Shown one piece after another: positions 1 through 11,033 of a DNA stretch of 64,000 nt (position 1 is the stretch's first letter; each line of letters starts with the position of its first letter). Position numbers and translations under genes: made by a program. The DNA is from Pholiota molesta. Its lineage: Eukaryota > Basidiomycota > Agaricomycetes > Agaricales > Strophariaceae. Location: positions 1-64,000 of the forward strand of contig JACGCK010000151.1 of assembly GCA_014925825.1 (NCBI GenBank), in the 5' to 3' direction. Under the pieces are notes generated by a model. The model saw nothing but the letters and a program-made list of their open reading frames with translations, was not told where the DNA came from and searched no databases.

Positions 1-494
1 TAAACAATGTGTATAGTCTATCTAATCTAAATCTGATCTATGTGACATATTGTGATGCCGCGTGGGCCGCTCGCAAAACCCGTGGGAGCTGGCATTGATT
101 AACTCCCAGGCTTAGGAATGCCAAAGCCGAAGCCAGAACACTGAAAGAATCCGGGGATCCAAACAGGCCCTAAGTACGTGCTGGCACGGTATGCGGTCCC
201 CATGTCATTTAATGCACGATCAATTCTTTTCTGGAGCTATGGGATGTTACTCAATAATGGTGTATAGACACGTGTTCGAAAGAGCTTGTAGCCAGCTATT
301 TTATGGAAAAGTAGCATATTTATATTCAATGTGTAGCACATGCTATTAATGTTGGAGTGAAAAATAGTGGGGGCCATTTTATGTGCCAGGCAACAGATGG
401 AAATTACAATCAGTATTGCATTGGAAAGCTCTTTTTTATATCTATACACACCAAGTCAGAATATGCAAAACGGAGCACCGGTTTATAAGAAACA

Positions 495-1285
495 AGCCAT
501 CTTTTGTGGGTGCATTTTAAGTGCCATCAGTAATTCACTTTTAGCGCCCTAACGAGTGCAGCTATTAATATGAAAATCTTAGATTCGAAATCAGTGTAAA
601 ACTCTGAATCTTTCTGTATATTTATGGCGCCTAAGTGCCCAATATTGAGCGAGCCAACCCAGGTGCATATACCAGGCATGCAGGCAACAGACACATGCTT
701 GGCCCGAATACTAATTATAGAATCATGCCTGCCAGCCAGCCAATATCCATGCCAGCCCAGCATCTGGTTCAGTACATTCCCGGGGTCTGATCTCCAAAGT
801 CGATGTGTCATTAAATTCAATAAATTCAGAAGATGGCAACCCACCTAAGTGCTCACTGAGGCAATGTGTGGTTCCCATGCTATATATAAACAACCATTTC
901 GTGAATAACGTCGTGTAGAATCTTTCAATACAAACGCAAAGGGTACCGTTGGAAAGGTGTAATATTAACCTATTTTATGATATAATATGCGCATGGATAT
1001 TCAATGCATGGCTGGCGCTAAAGCGGTGCGAGCATAATTTTATGCGGGCCGTTTTACAGAGCAAGGAAGGGACGTAAAATTACGATCATGGATGCGTTCG
1101 AAGCGCATGCTTAATACCTCTAGATACCATCTAAAATCATGCAAAACGACCCCGCGGTTGCAGAGGAAAACAATATCCCCTGTGGGCACTAATTTTATGC
1201 CATCAGTAATTTGCATCTAGCGCATCAACCGCTGCAGCTATTAATATGAAATTTTTACGGTTGTATTCAGAATCGAAATCCGCAT
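495..1285 (+). repeat. Diverged direct repeat pair (about 105 bp, copies at 495-600 and 1180-1285)
   Basis: Both copies share a GTGGG start, the string GCCATCAGTAATT, an 'AGCGC...CGAGTGCAGCTATTAATATGAAA'-like core (varying between copies) and a closing 'ATTC(A)GAAATC' segment. Looser similarity upstream (around 366-430 and 1003-1100) suggests the duplicated block was once several hundred bases long. Family unknown. Confidence 0.55.
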
Positions 1286-1691
1286 CTATCGCTATAAGAT
1301 AGTCCTAAAGGGCCCCAAACAGAGCGGACCAGCTGCCCAGCTGCAATCCCACCAATAGTGGAAAAATGTTATTTTTGGTATTTCCACTTTGGGATGACCC
1401 TGACAACAGCGACGAGGAGTGCTGGGCACTGTTGAGCATGGTGAACAAGTGCACAGCCTCCAGTAATCACCATCACCACCCCCGGTGACCAGCATAGACC
1501 ACCTGCCAAAACTGGAATGTCTTCAAACTCAGCTTGGTGGAGTGGCTGTGCTTGTCAGTTAGGAAGCTGGATGCAATATTTTTATATCATCAATCTGATT
1601 CATGCATGAGATTGACAGACACAAGTGTCAAATTTCACTGCCACTGGAACTTGGGTTTGACTTGGGACATATTTTACAGACTTCACAATAC

Positions 1692-1826
1692 ACTCCACAT
1701 TGGTTCTATCCATCGTGGAGACATGTTCAATACACATCCAAGAAGACCCCTTTACTTCACTCCACATTGGTTCTATCCATTGCGGAGACATCTGCCATAA
1801 TTCCACTCTGCATTGGTGCTATCCAT
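1692..1826 (+). repeat. Three copies of a 22-bp motif
   Basis: The unit ACTCCACATTGGTTCTATCC(AT) occurs at 1692-1713 and 1759-1780, and with a few changes at 1805-1826. Spacing is irregular (67 and 46 bases), so this is a short minisatellite-like cluster rather than a strict tandem array. Confidence 0.7.
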
Positions 1827-2019
1827 TGCTTTGAGGCTTTATCATGCAGTGTGAAGGTTGCATGCAATATTTCAATGGTACTGGCCTACAGAGGCATTAG
1901 CAAGGATGTTCAGATTATATATCGAATGTGGAAACCATCCTCAAGCATGATCCTGTGGCCCCTGCTGCCAAACATAGGCATCGTATAGGTTTCCTCACCA
2001 CACATACATCAATGGCATC

Positions 2020-3664
2020 TAGTGTTTGAAGGTCCGGTCTGGTCCAGTCTTTTGGCCCTTGGGGCCATGGACCGAGACCACAACCGGTTAACCATGGTTC
2101 AGAGACCGCAAAAAACTGCACAAGATCGACGTAGACTGGTTTACATTGGTCTTTGGCACATTCTTAACGAATGACCTGTCAACAAAAGTGTCTTGTTAAT
2201 ACTCAAGTAAAGTAGAGAGCATTGCTTTGATTATAACTCAATCAGATCTTAATCAATTAATTAAATCTAAAATGCTTCTTGTAGATGTAAATGTCATCTA
2301 ATAATGCGAAAGTTTGTGAAAGGTACAAATACTTAATGGTTGAACAGTGGGGAAAAGCGTTTTTAAGCACTTAAAATAATGAGTTGATGGTAAACTATAA
2401 ATATCTCCATCAATTCTTATGCTAAAAATATGATTTTGGTATTGTTTGAAAGAATTTTTAGTGGCCAAAAGACCGGTTGAAACCGGTCCTAACTAGTGAT
2501 GTGCCGGCTCAGGCTGGGCTCAAAAGCCCGGGCTTGGGCCCGGCTTTGAAGGGCTCAGGCCTCAGCAAAACTGAAGCCGAGCCCTATGCTCAGGCTTGGG
2601 CCGGGCTCGGGCAGGCTCGGGCCTAAGCCCGGGCTTTTCACTGAGAGCCGTGCAAGCACGTCCAACGCCCCAAAATAAGCATCTGCACACCATGGAGGTT
2701 GCAATATTGCAACCCCTTTGTAGGTGCAGACGGTTAGGTGGTATGGGCGCAGGTATGGAGGGTGCGCAAGGGAATAACGTGGTGTGCGTCATTGTCCACC
2801 CAGCCGCCATCTGTGATGCACGTTGTTGTCCACCGCAGCCGTCGACTGTCGTCTACCCATACCAACAATGACATCGATGTCGACATCATCCACCACCTGG
2901 TTGTCTGCCATTGCGTTGTCATCCGCCGTCATCGTGTTGTCATCCGCCATCATCGCGTCGTCGCGTCGTCCGCCATTGCATCCACCTTCCACCATTGCGC
3001 CATCATCCGCTGTCACGTCATCAGCCGCCGTACACGCCTTGTTGGCCGCCGTATATGCGCCGTCGTCTGCCATCGCATCGTCGTCCACATGTTTTCTGTG
3101 TTGTCGAGCAAGGTAGCCGGCCCACATCCCTCATTGGAGGGGAGGGGCACACGGCGGTCGACGGGGTAGTGATGATAAGTGAGATTGATGGGACAGCGAA
3201 CACGTCAGGAAATGTCGATTGATGTCAATTAAAGCGGAGCTCAAAAATCGAACCTTCCGCGAGAACATTTACAAGGTCAAATCTTGTAAACCTATCAATA
3301 AATCGAGCTCAATTTTTGATAATTCACCAAGGCTTACATGTGGTCAAAGCCTGGGCTTGAGCCCACGGCTCGGGCTTTTCGAGCTCCCAAGCCGAGCCCA
3401 AAGCCTACAGAGGCCCTCTGATGGGCCGGGCTTGGCTCGGGCTTTTTTGGGCGGGCTCGGGCGGGCTTCGGGCCTCAAGCCAGCACATCACTAGTCCTAA
3501 CCAGTTTTCGTCAGTCTTTTGATCTTCTGAATTGTGATGGACCACAGACCGGACTGCGGTTGCAGTCTTGATTGGTCCAATCTACTTATTTTTGGTCGAC
3601 CGCGGTTATGGTCCGGTTTTTTTTTGGTCTTTTTCCGGTCTTGTAACCGGACCTTCGAACACTA
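2020..3664. mobile_element. Outer hAT-like non-autonomous element (interrupted)
   Basis: Terminal inverted repeats are visible: the left end begins TAGTGTTTGAAGGTCCGG and the reverse complement of the right end begins TAGTGTTCGAAGGTCC. Subterminal GACCGG/CCGGTC motifs repeat many times. Without the nested insertion the element is about 637 bp and has no transposase. Its inner sequence resembles, in reverse orientation, part of the element at 7538-8479, so both belong to one family. No matching 8-bp flanks were found (ATGGCATC versus ATTGAGAA), so its own target duplication is lost or was rearranged. Confidence 0.75.
2494..3493. mobile_element. Nested hAT-like element, 1000 bp, with 8-bp target duplication
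   Basis: The element starts TAGTGATGTGCCGGCT and its right end, reverse-complemented, starts TAGTGATGTGCTGGCT. It is flanked by perfect direct repeats GTCCTAAC at 2486-2493 and 3494-3501, the 8-bp target duplication expected of hAT transposons. Both ends carry clustered GGGCTCGGGC-type subterminal repeats. The middle (about 2850-3070) is a degenerate ATC/GTC/CGC trinucleotide-rich tract that keeps frames open on both strands without looking like a gene. No transposase is present, so it is non-autonomous. Confidence 0.85.
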
Positions 3665-4462
3665 ATTGAGAATTGGCATAAGAATTATTGCCCTTAGATT
3701 CGCCACTTGCCGTCAAAAGGCCTTACAAGATCGGTCACAAATCTTTGTTACATATTCAACATATTGGTCAATGTAAGACCTTGAAAGGCCTTATAAGAAT
3801 CATCCTAATTTCCTGATGAGCTTTTTTAAATCTGAGATTTTCTGGCTGCAGCTGCCAGCAAGGTCTGAAAAAATGACATCTTATGGAAACCTAGACTAAT
3901 AATTAGATGGCTAAAGCTTGGTGCAGAAAACTTTACAATGTGGCAAACAGTATCAAATGCATGACAATGACACCTTTGTTTGCTGCAAACACCCTTTTAG
4001 AGAGTCACACCAAAATAACCAGATTCTGTCATTCCAGGTGGGCTGCAATCTTTTGCTATAATGGAGTGCATGCTATTATGCTGCAAAAAAGGAGTAATGG
4101 CCAGTATGTATACAATCCAACTGACCAACCACCTCCTACCTCCTACCAACTAGTTTGTAACACACCCAAAACCAAGAATCTATAATACACATACACATAT
4201 ACACAAGAAACAACTGCACAAGCACAACCCACGGCACAATCCGTCCAAATAAATCAAAGCACACCTCCAACAGATAATAGTACATTTTTTCTTCATACAT
4301 CGCCTTCCATCCCTCCTTCCTCTCATCTAACCTGGTCCAGGGCACAGTGCCCCCACACGCATGGCGCGCCCTCCATCAATACTGCTGCACGCAGAAACGG
4401 CTACGGCGGTGGGACGCGAGACGCACGAGCACACGCCGCCACTCCACTATCGCTCGCGCGCT
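3665..4462. other. Intergenic, no gene seen
   Basis: AT-rich up to about 4345, then GC-rich sequence that is the 3' flank of the phosphatase gene on the minus strand. Open frames here have no recognisable domain. Confidence 0.6.
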
Positions 4463-6865
4463 TCACGCACCTCCCTCAGTGCGCGGAGCCGCCACAGCAG
4501 CAGCCGGTACATCCACAGCAGCCCCGACAGGACCACCCTCCACCTCCACCACCTCACGCACCGCCGCCGCCGGCGAGATAACCGCCACAATCACCGAAAT
4601 ATCTACAGAAAACAAAACCGTTCAATCAATACCCACAAAATCAGGGAGAAAAAAAACACAATCAGAAAGAAAAAACCAACTACTCACCATCCGACTTCCC
4701 CCCACGAAACACGCGCCCCGCCAGCGCCGCCCGCCGCCCAAACGGCACCTCGCCCTCCGCGACGGGCCCCTCCGCCGCCCCCACTTTCCTCTCTGGCTGC
4801 GCATCCGCCTCCGCCTTCACACCCCTCTCAGGATCCACCCCACCCCCCACCTGCGCACCCCTCCTCCCAGGCCCACCCGGCCTCCGCTCCGACACACACT
4901 TCGCACGCGAACACAGCGCCTCCGCGAGCGTGCTCGCGAACGCCTTGCTCGCAAATTCCGCCGTCGAGCCCTCCCCCTCCGCCGCCGCCAACGAGGCGCG
5001 CAGAGGCGGCGGGGACGCGGGGGGCGAGGGGTACGCTACGGTGGCACCAGGCGCAGCGGCAGATGCTGTGGCCGCGCGGACCCCATCCCCGGCGTCCAGC
5101 GCCGCAAACGCCCTTCTCAGGCCCTCCATCGTGCCCTCCTCCCCCTCTTTTCCCTCCTTTCCCTCCTTCCCCTCCCTTCCCTCCTTTCCCACCACACCAC
5201 CCACCTCCGCCACCGTCGGGCTAGGGCCACCCCCACCCCCGCCCGCCTTCCGCACCCTCACCACCTCATCCAGCACATCCTCGTCCCACAGGTTATCCCC
5301 GAGCCCGTCGCTCGCGAGGATCAGCACGTCCCCCGCGCGCACGGGGAGCGTCACGGTGTGCGGCTTGACCGGGAGCGGGATCAGCTTTGGCTTCGCGTCC
5401 CCTCCATCCACATGGACTTTGCCTTGAGGGCGCGCGGACGCGGATGGCGCCGCGGCTGCGCGGGGCGGCGGCGGGGTGCCTGGCGCGGGTGGTGTGGGTG
5501 TGGGGTGCGTAGGAGGGGTGTGTGTAGGTGTAGGAGGGGGCGGGCTGAGGTGTACGGCTGGCGGAGGGCCTAGTTGTAGTGGATGGTTGTACTATAAAAT
5601 AGAATTATGTTAGCGAGATGATGATAAGAAAAGGCAAAGTCACTCACCCCCCACCACATCTCATCGCTCCGCCACACGATCGCGTCCCCGCGCACCAACA
5701 TGCCCATACAGTCGCCCAGATGCGCTATATGCACGACCGCGTCGTACCCAGCCCCCGTCTCCTCTCCTACGTGCGCCTCTGCATGCTCAGGGTCCGCCGG
5801 TAACCCGGTCTCTGCGGCGGGCGCAACAGGCAACGGCAGCGACCCCGCCGCATAATTCCGATGCGGCGCCTCCGGGAACTGCTTCAACGGCCCCGCCGGC
5901 GGGTGGTCGAGCACCGCAAGCAGCGCGGTCGACGACCCGGTCGTCAGGGGCGTGGGAGGCGACGCTGACGTCGACGGCGGCGCGACGTGCGCGCGGACGG
6001 TGCTATCATACGCCCGCTCCAGGATCTGCAGCACATCGATGCCGTCCGCGAGCTCATCTAACGAGTCCTCCAGCTCCGCAAACGCATATGAAGCGTACGG
6101 CTCAGGGCGGATGGGCGGCGGCGGCGGGCGCGGCTTGAGATGGTGCTCGAACGAGAAGTGGGTCGTGGTGGGCGGACGCACACCAGGGGTGGATGGATCT
6201 GTGTAGGACGCCTCCTCGAGGGCAGCGTCCAGCGCCTCCAGCTCCGCAGCGCAGAAGTGCATCAGCCGCCTCGAAAAGAGCGCACTCGGCGTCGGGTGCT
6301 GCGGCGCGGCCTGCGGCGCGACCCTTGCCCACCCGCCCACGCCGTCCGCGATGCCCATCGCATTCTGCATAACAAAATACGCATCCTCGCCGACCTGCAC
6401 CGAGCGGTGCGTGTGCGGCACCGGCGGCGCCGCGCGGGCGTGGAACCCGCGGTGCGGGTGGTGGTGGGTGCCGGCGGGGGCGGGGGCGGGGCGGCTCTTC
6501 GGTATGCCGTAGGCGCCGACGTCGAGCTGGTACTGCAGGCGCGCGCGCTTGTGCGCGCGAGGCGTCTCCGGGGCGGGGTGCGGGACGGCGGCGGACGGGG
6601 GCGCCTCGGCGGGGGCGCGGGCGGGGGCGAGGATGGGCGGGGTGTAGGGGAAGAGCGGCGCCTGCTGCAGCCCGGGGGCGGGCTGGGTGAGGGCGAGCTG
6701 GGAGTGGGGGCTCTGCTTCGGGGCCTCGCTGGGGAGGCGCGGGGGCGAGGAGAGGACGGGGCGGGAGGTGGACGGCGGCGAGGCGGCGAGGGTGGAGAGC
6801 GGGTGCGACGAGGGCCGGTGCAGCGAGTGGTAGAGGGGCAGACGCTGGCGCATGGAGCGGCTCAT
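4463..6865 (-). CDS. PTC7: PP2C-type serine/threonine phosphatase, PTC7-like
   Basis: Mn/Mg-dependent protein phosphatase of the PTC7/PPTC7 group, in yeast a mitochondrial enzyme acting on coenzyme Q biosynthesis. Exons 6865-5648, 5591-4688 and 4602-4463 (minus strand) join to 753 codons plus stop; donors are GTGAGT and acceptors TAG. Residues about 160-180 hold VGEDAYF and ADGVGGW (metal-binding Asp). About 500-506 hold SDGLGDN, and the last exon restores the SDDISVIVAV terminal motif, which supports the second intron. The protein is about twice the usual length. A Pro/Ala-rich N-terminus of about 110 residues may include a targeting sequence, one Pro/Thr-rich insert of about 55 residues sits inside the domain (about 415-465), and a KEG-repeat tract is encoded near 5125-5190. 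Family is clear; the symbol rests on motif likeness, and mitochondrial location is inferred. Confidence 0.85.
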
Positions 6866-7529
6866 CGTCGTCGGTGGTGGTCAGGACCAAAAGACTTCGG
6901 CGTTCCCCGGCCAACCGTGCCACTAACTCATATCCCGAAAGTGCCCGCGTGCCATCCGGGGTTTCCCACACCCCGTCTCCGTCCTTCACACGCCTCCACT
7001 CAACTCCCTCTGCTTGCATCTGGGCTCTGTGAGGCTCTGTAGGGCTTGTGCCCAGACGAACTGCATAGCTGCACCCCATGTGGTAATGGTGTCGACACCC
7101 CGCCTTCCCTTCCCCGCGTTATCGCCCCGGCCGCACAATGAACCAATTGAAGCCCGCTTGAGACCGCGAAGCGCGTAGCCTGCTATTAATGACCGGTGAC
7201 CCTCCACTTTCAAATAGGTGGTGCTCGTCTCCAGAAGTGACGCGTATGTGTGCTCATACGCAGCGTCCGTGATCATGAGTCCTTTCCTTCGTTTTTGTTT
7301 CTGGCTTTCGCTACAACGCCTGAATTGTCTGTGCACTTCCACTCCCTTCGAGGAAGTCGTGTATCCGATGAATTTGCCGATCCTCCTTCCGCGCTTCTTG
7401 ATGCCACCTCTCGGCCTGGCTTCCCTTTCCAGGTCTATCCATAGGCTTGCCTAATCATGGACCGATTATCGATGATCAAAGAATGCTCCTGTCTATCCTC
7501 GCTGCTATCGATGCACGCGCAGCCTCGCC
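6866..7529. other. Intergenic 5' flank of the phosphatase gene
   Basis: Likely promoter and upstream region of the minus-strand phosphatase. Several overlapping short frames occur on both strands; none has a recognisable domain. Confidence 0.5.
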
Positions 7530-7537
7530 TGTCGCCC

Positions 7538-8479
7538 TAGTGCTTGGAAGTCCGGTCTCAAGACTGGAAAAAAACCGAGACTGGACCGGAACTGAACCGG
7601 AAATGACCGGAAAACTGATGGACCGGAAAAGACCGAGACTGCGGTCCGGTCCACGGTCCAACAGGTTTGAAAAAACAGATGGACCGATCAAAAACCGGTC
7701 TGGACCGGTCCCAACCGGTCTTTGGCCGTGAAAATTTGTAGGCTAGTAAAACGTTAAAATTCCTTTCGAACGATGCCCAAATCATATTTTTAGCATGAGA
7801 ATTGACAAAGTTATTAATAGTTTCGTTTGAGTAATTACTTTGGGCGTCTAAAAACGCTTTTAGCCGCAGTGCAAACGTTAATGGGTCGTACCTTTCGCAA
7901 ACTTAAACATATATAGAAGACATATAGACCTACAGGATGCAATTTAAACCTTAATATTTGAAGAACATTTGGTTGAGCTATAGCAATATCGATGTTTTCT
8001 ACTCTTTTTGACTACTTCAAAGACGCTTTTGCCTATGCTTCGTTCAGTATAGACATCGCCCTTTTGCAAATCGGGATACAGTTAGATATTAAAATTACCC
8101 TTTTAACAAGCATAAAATCATAGTATATGGTAAAGAATTGACTGAGATATCACAAAATGCGCTCAACCACTGCATTAGCTAGTATTTTAATTGTTTCTCA
8201 CTCAATTCTCCACCGATTTTCATATTTCTTGAACCACTACATACTACATAGAGTATTCTACCTAACTATTACCAGTCTGGACCGGTCTTGGACCGGTTGA
8301 GACCGGTTTGGACCATGACCGGTCATAACCGGTCTTTGAACCGATTGAGACTGCAAAAGACCGGTTCAAGTCGGTCCAGTCCGGTTTTTTGCGGTCTTGG
8401 AAAACTGAAAGACCGGTCTCGGTCTCGGTCTTGCCAAATATGGGCAAAAAACCGGACTGGACCGGACTTTCAAGCACTA
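7538..8479. mobile_element. hAT-like non-autonomous element, 942 bp, perfect 8-bp target duplication
   Basis: The left end begins TAGTGCTTGGAAGTCCGG; the reverse complement of the right end begins TAGTGCTTGAAAGTCCGG, one mismatch in 18. Perfect direct repeats TGTCGCCC flank it at 7530-7537 and 8480-8487, the hAT signature. About 190 bases at the left and 210 at the right are packed with GACCGG/CCGGTC subterminal motifs in both orientations, likely transposase-binding repeats. The AT-rich centre has no coding capacity. Same family as the outer element at 2020-3664. Confidence 0.9.
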
Positions 8480-8643
8480 TGTCGCCCATTCACACTTGGA
8501 TTTCTCGCTCCGAGTCTATACGCATATTGATATGCGCATGGAGCTTTCATGACAGAACTGTGCTACACTCCAATACCAGCAGCCATCCCGTAGTCCAATG
8601 CCCCCCCGATCTATGTGGCCACTGTTGAATACGACACACTCTC

Positions 8644-10010
8644 ATGACCAAGGGTTTGACCCTTCAAGTTGCCATAATAATTCCAAATTTCAAATTCGAT
8701 GCTTGCCTCATCTCCGAACAGCACGAACGCGTAGCCTCGATGCAGGCTGCCCTTGCCTTCATTTCTACGAACTTACCGGCAACACGCAGACAGCCCCTGC
8801 CTCCAGGCCAAGGCCAAGCGATCACCCCGGCTCAGAGCCGTTCGAATCACCCCCGTTGACAGACATTAGAGCAACCAGCAAAAACAATCCTGGTGAAGGA
8901 TCTACTAAGGAGTACGAGCGCAATACTCAGTACTGACTCCCGACGATATTTGTGGCGGCCGCGTTCCCTTCTACATTCTACATACGCATGTGCAGATAAC
9001 CGCGTCCATCGTCGAGCAGCGCATATCCAACCACCGAAACGGCGCGCATCTCCTTCAAGAACACCAAGTAGTACGCACCCAACGCGCACCATGTCGTTTC
9101 ATCATTAGGTCTGTATGTACCCCTACATACGATAGCGCGCTGCAGGGAGGCAAGCGTGGCAGAGCCTCCGTCTCTACTCATACAGAAGGTCGCTTACCGC
9201 TCAGACTCCAAATCCGTTGCCTGCCGCGCTCGCAGAAACACGCACTGATAACCCACGAATCCAATCCCTACCTGATCTCGTAGAATCTCGCCCAACCACA
9301 ACTGAAAACCAACCTAAACCAAAACCAACGTCGCAGCCGTGCCCTACCCTCCCCACGTCGGAAGACATGCCGCCAGCCCGCCTCCTCTGCAGGGCCAGGC
9401 GCCACAGACGCCGCGGTCTTACCCACCCCCATCCCCATCGCGCAGCGCACCTCTCAGACTAAGGACGCCCTCTTTCAATCCTCTTCCACAGCCCTCCCAG
9501 CGCCCGCGCGCTGGCGCCTTCGTCAGTCCGCACACCAATCCCAAAGCCAAAGGCTCCTCCCAGTCCATCTCCGGGGACGCGCCATCCCCACTTGTCTCGC
9601 TTCCCGCCTAGCCACTCCGGGGACGGACTCCGCTTCGCCCTTCGACCTCGACCCCGATGGCGCGGAGGACGAGAGGCCTGCTACTTACTCCCACAGCCTT
9701 TGCTGCGTGTGGTAGGTGGCGTATCTCCCATCGGAGGAAGACGTGGCAGTACTCGCGCGACGCGGCGACGCGAGCTGCGGGGCGTCGAGCGCATCGGGAG
9801 TGGGCGGGCGGACGACGGTGGCCATCCACGCGCTCGAGGAGGCAGACCACCTCAGCATCCACGATCCCGAACCCTTGACGCCGATTCTCATCAGCGTGCT
9901 CTATGGCCTGCGCGCGGGATGGGCGGCGCGGCACTAGGCTGGTCCTGGTGTGGGTGATGGTCCGCGATGCGCATATCCTGGTGGAAACGTCGTTGGTGCG
10001 GTGCCCTACC
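8644..10010 (+). pseudogene. Possible decayed gene, unrecognised
   Basis: Coding-like blocks appear in shifting frames on the plus strand. One begins MTKGLTLQVAII near 8644. A Ser/Pro-rich stretch runs about 9339-9611. A block near 9716-9937 reads AYLPSEEDVAVLARRG and later ISVLYGLRAGW, then continues in another frame as LVLVWVMVRDAHILVET. Stops and frame changes prevent one clean gene model, although missed introns could explain some of them. No family was recognised. The phrase FDACLISEQHERVASM (about 8696-8743) recurs, diverged, near 10396-10430, so a piece of this locus is duplicated. Treated as a likely remnant, with a real but mis-modelled gene as the alternative. Confidence 0.3.
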
Positions 10011-11033
10011 AGATGGATATTTTCCGAGGGGAGGGGCTTTGGCGCCCGGAGGGCGCTGTGAACGGAGAGCTAACATGATATGGTGATGCTGGAGCATTTG
10101 TTGGCCGATAAGTATTTTGTGTAGTCGATGAATTGTACTCTTGAACATTATTTGCTATTTCTTGAATCTCTACGGATCGTCTTGCACAGATTTGAACTCT
10201 TCGATTGTTATCCGTGAAATTTGGTCAAATATCTAATATACATATGAAAACCATTATTCAAGCCAGTCTCCAACCATTCCATTAGATACCACACGCCCAG
10301 ATACCTGCCCCGTCCTTTTCTCCCAGAACTCATGGTTCATCTCCTATAATAACCTGCCACCAAGCCTCAAATAAACCCCATCACAAAAATAAGATTTGAT
10401 GCCAGCTTCATCTCCGAAAAACATGAATGCGTGGCGTCGATGAGTTGGGCTTCTATGAACATAAAAATGGCTTCAACATATAGCCCCGACTTTTTTACCT
10501 CAAGCCTCAAGGCTTTAGAAGCCCAGTTGCAGGCGATCATGCCGGCCCATCAAGTAAGTAGAAGGTCCTGATTACCAGCAGCACGCCAGGCAGTTAAGGA
10601 ACGCATGTTGAATTTGAATCAATTTCTTGAGAGCCGTGGATAATGAACGATTGAGCGAAGCCCTACGAAAAAACCAAAACAGGTGCGCGCCTCGCGAGGC
10701 CTCGCGTGGTTGTGGTCGTGGACGTAGATGCGAACGGCCGAGTCGGATTCAAGCTCGTCCGGAGTCGGACCTTCGAACTTCCAACGCCACGTTGAGCTAA
10801 TAATGGCTAATGTCATTGGCCGCGCTAATTATAAACCACGACGAGCTAACCTTCTTGTAGCCCCTATGAGGCCGAAGAGAAGCTCATCGCGGCTGGGAAA
10901 AACTACCCGTCGGTAAGCCGCAAATCTCGCTTGCTTCCTCCCTCCACGCACCGCACTTTGCCCGCCTTGTTTTCGAGTCGACACCCCGCCAGTGGTCAAT
11001 GGTTCTGTCTGCGAAGTGTACTACTCGGCGGTG
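10011..11033. other. Intergenic, no gene seen
   Basis: Contains the diverged copy (about 10396-10430) of the fragment at 8696-8743, here reading FDASFISEKHECVASM and then decaying. The rest is the 5' flank of the DUF6533-type gene. No promoter element stands out. Confidence 0.5.

Larger units (their letters stand above)
1..2019. other. Gene-free repeat-rich segment
   Basis: No convincing gene is seen; open frames are short and overlap on both strands. The stretch holds a diverged direct duplication (about 495-600 and 1180-1285) and a three-copy short repeat near 1.7 kb, listed separately. Around 150-173 the text ends in CAAACAGGCCCTAA, which resembles the inner-to-outer end of a DNA-transposon terminal repeat, but no partner end is in the window. 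Confidence 0.6.

Noticed and set aside
140..175. Possible right terminus of a Harbinger/hAT-like element (…CAAACAGGCCCTAA)
   Set aside because: Resembles a known terminal style, but the other end is outside or absent and no target duplication can be shown.
2012..3672. Target-site duplication of the outer hAT-like element
   Set aside because: Flanks ATGGCATC and ATTGAGAA do not match; only the inverted ends support that element.
4347..5573. 408-codon plus-strand frame rich in Arg and Pro
   Set aside because: Antisense to the PP2C gene; low-complexity composition expected of a shadow frame.
6140..7042. Two long overlapping frames (plus 6140-7042, minus 6102-7079)
   Set aside because: Overlap the first exon of the phosphatase in other phases, with no recognisable protein features.
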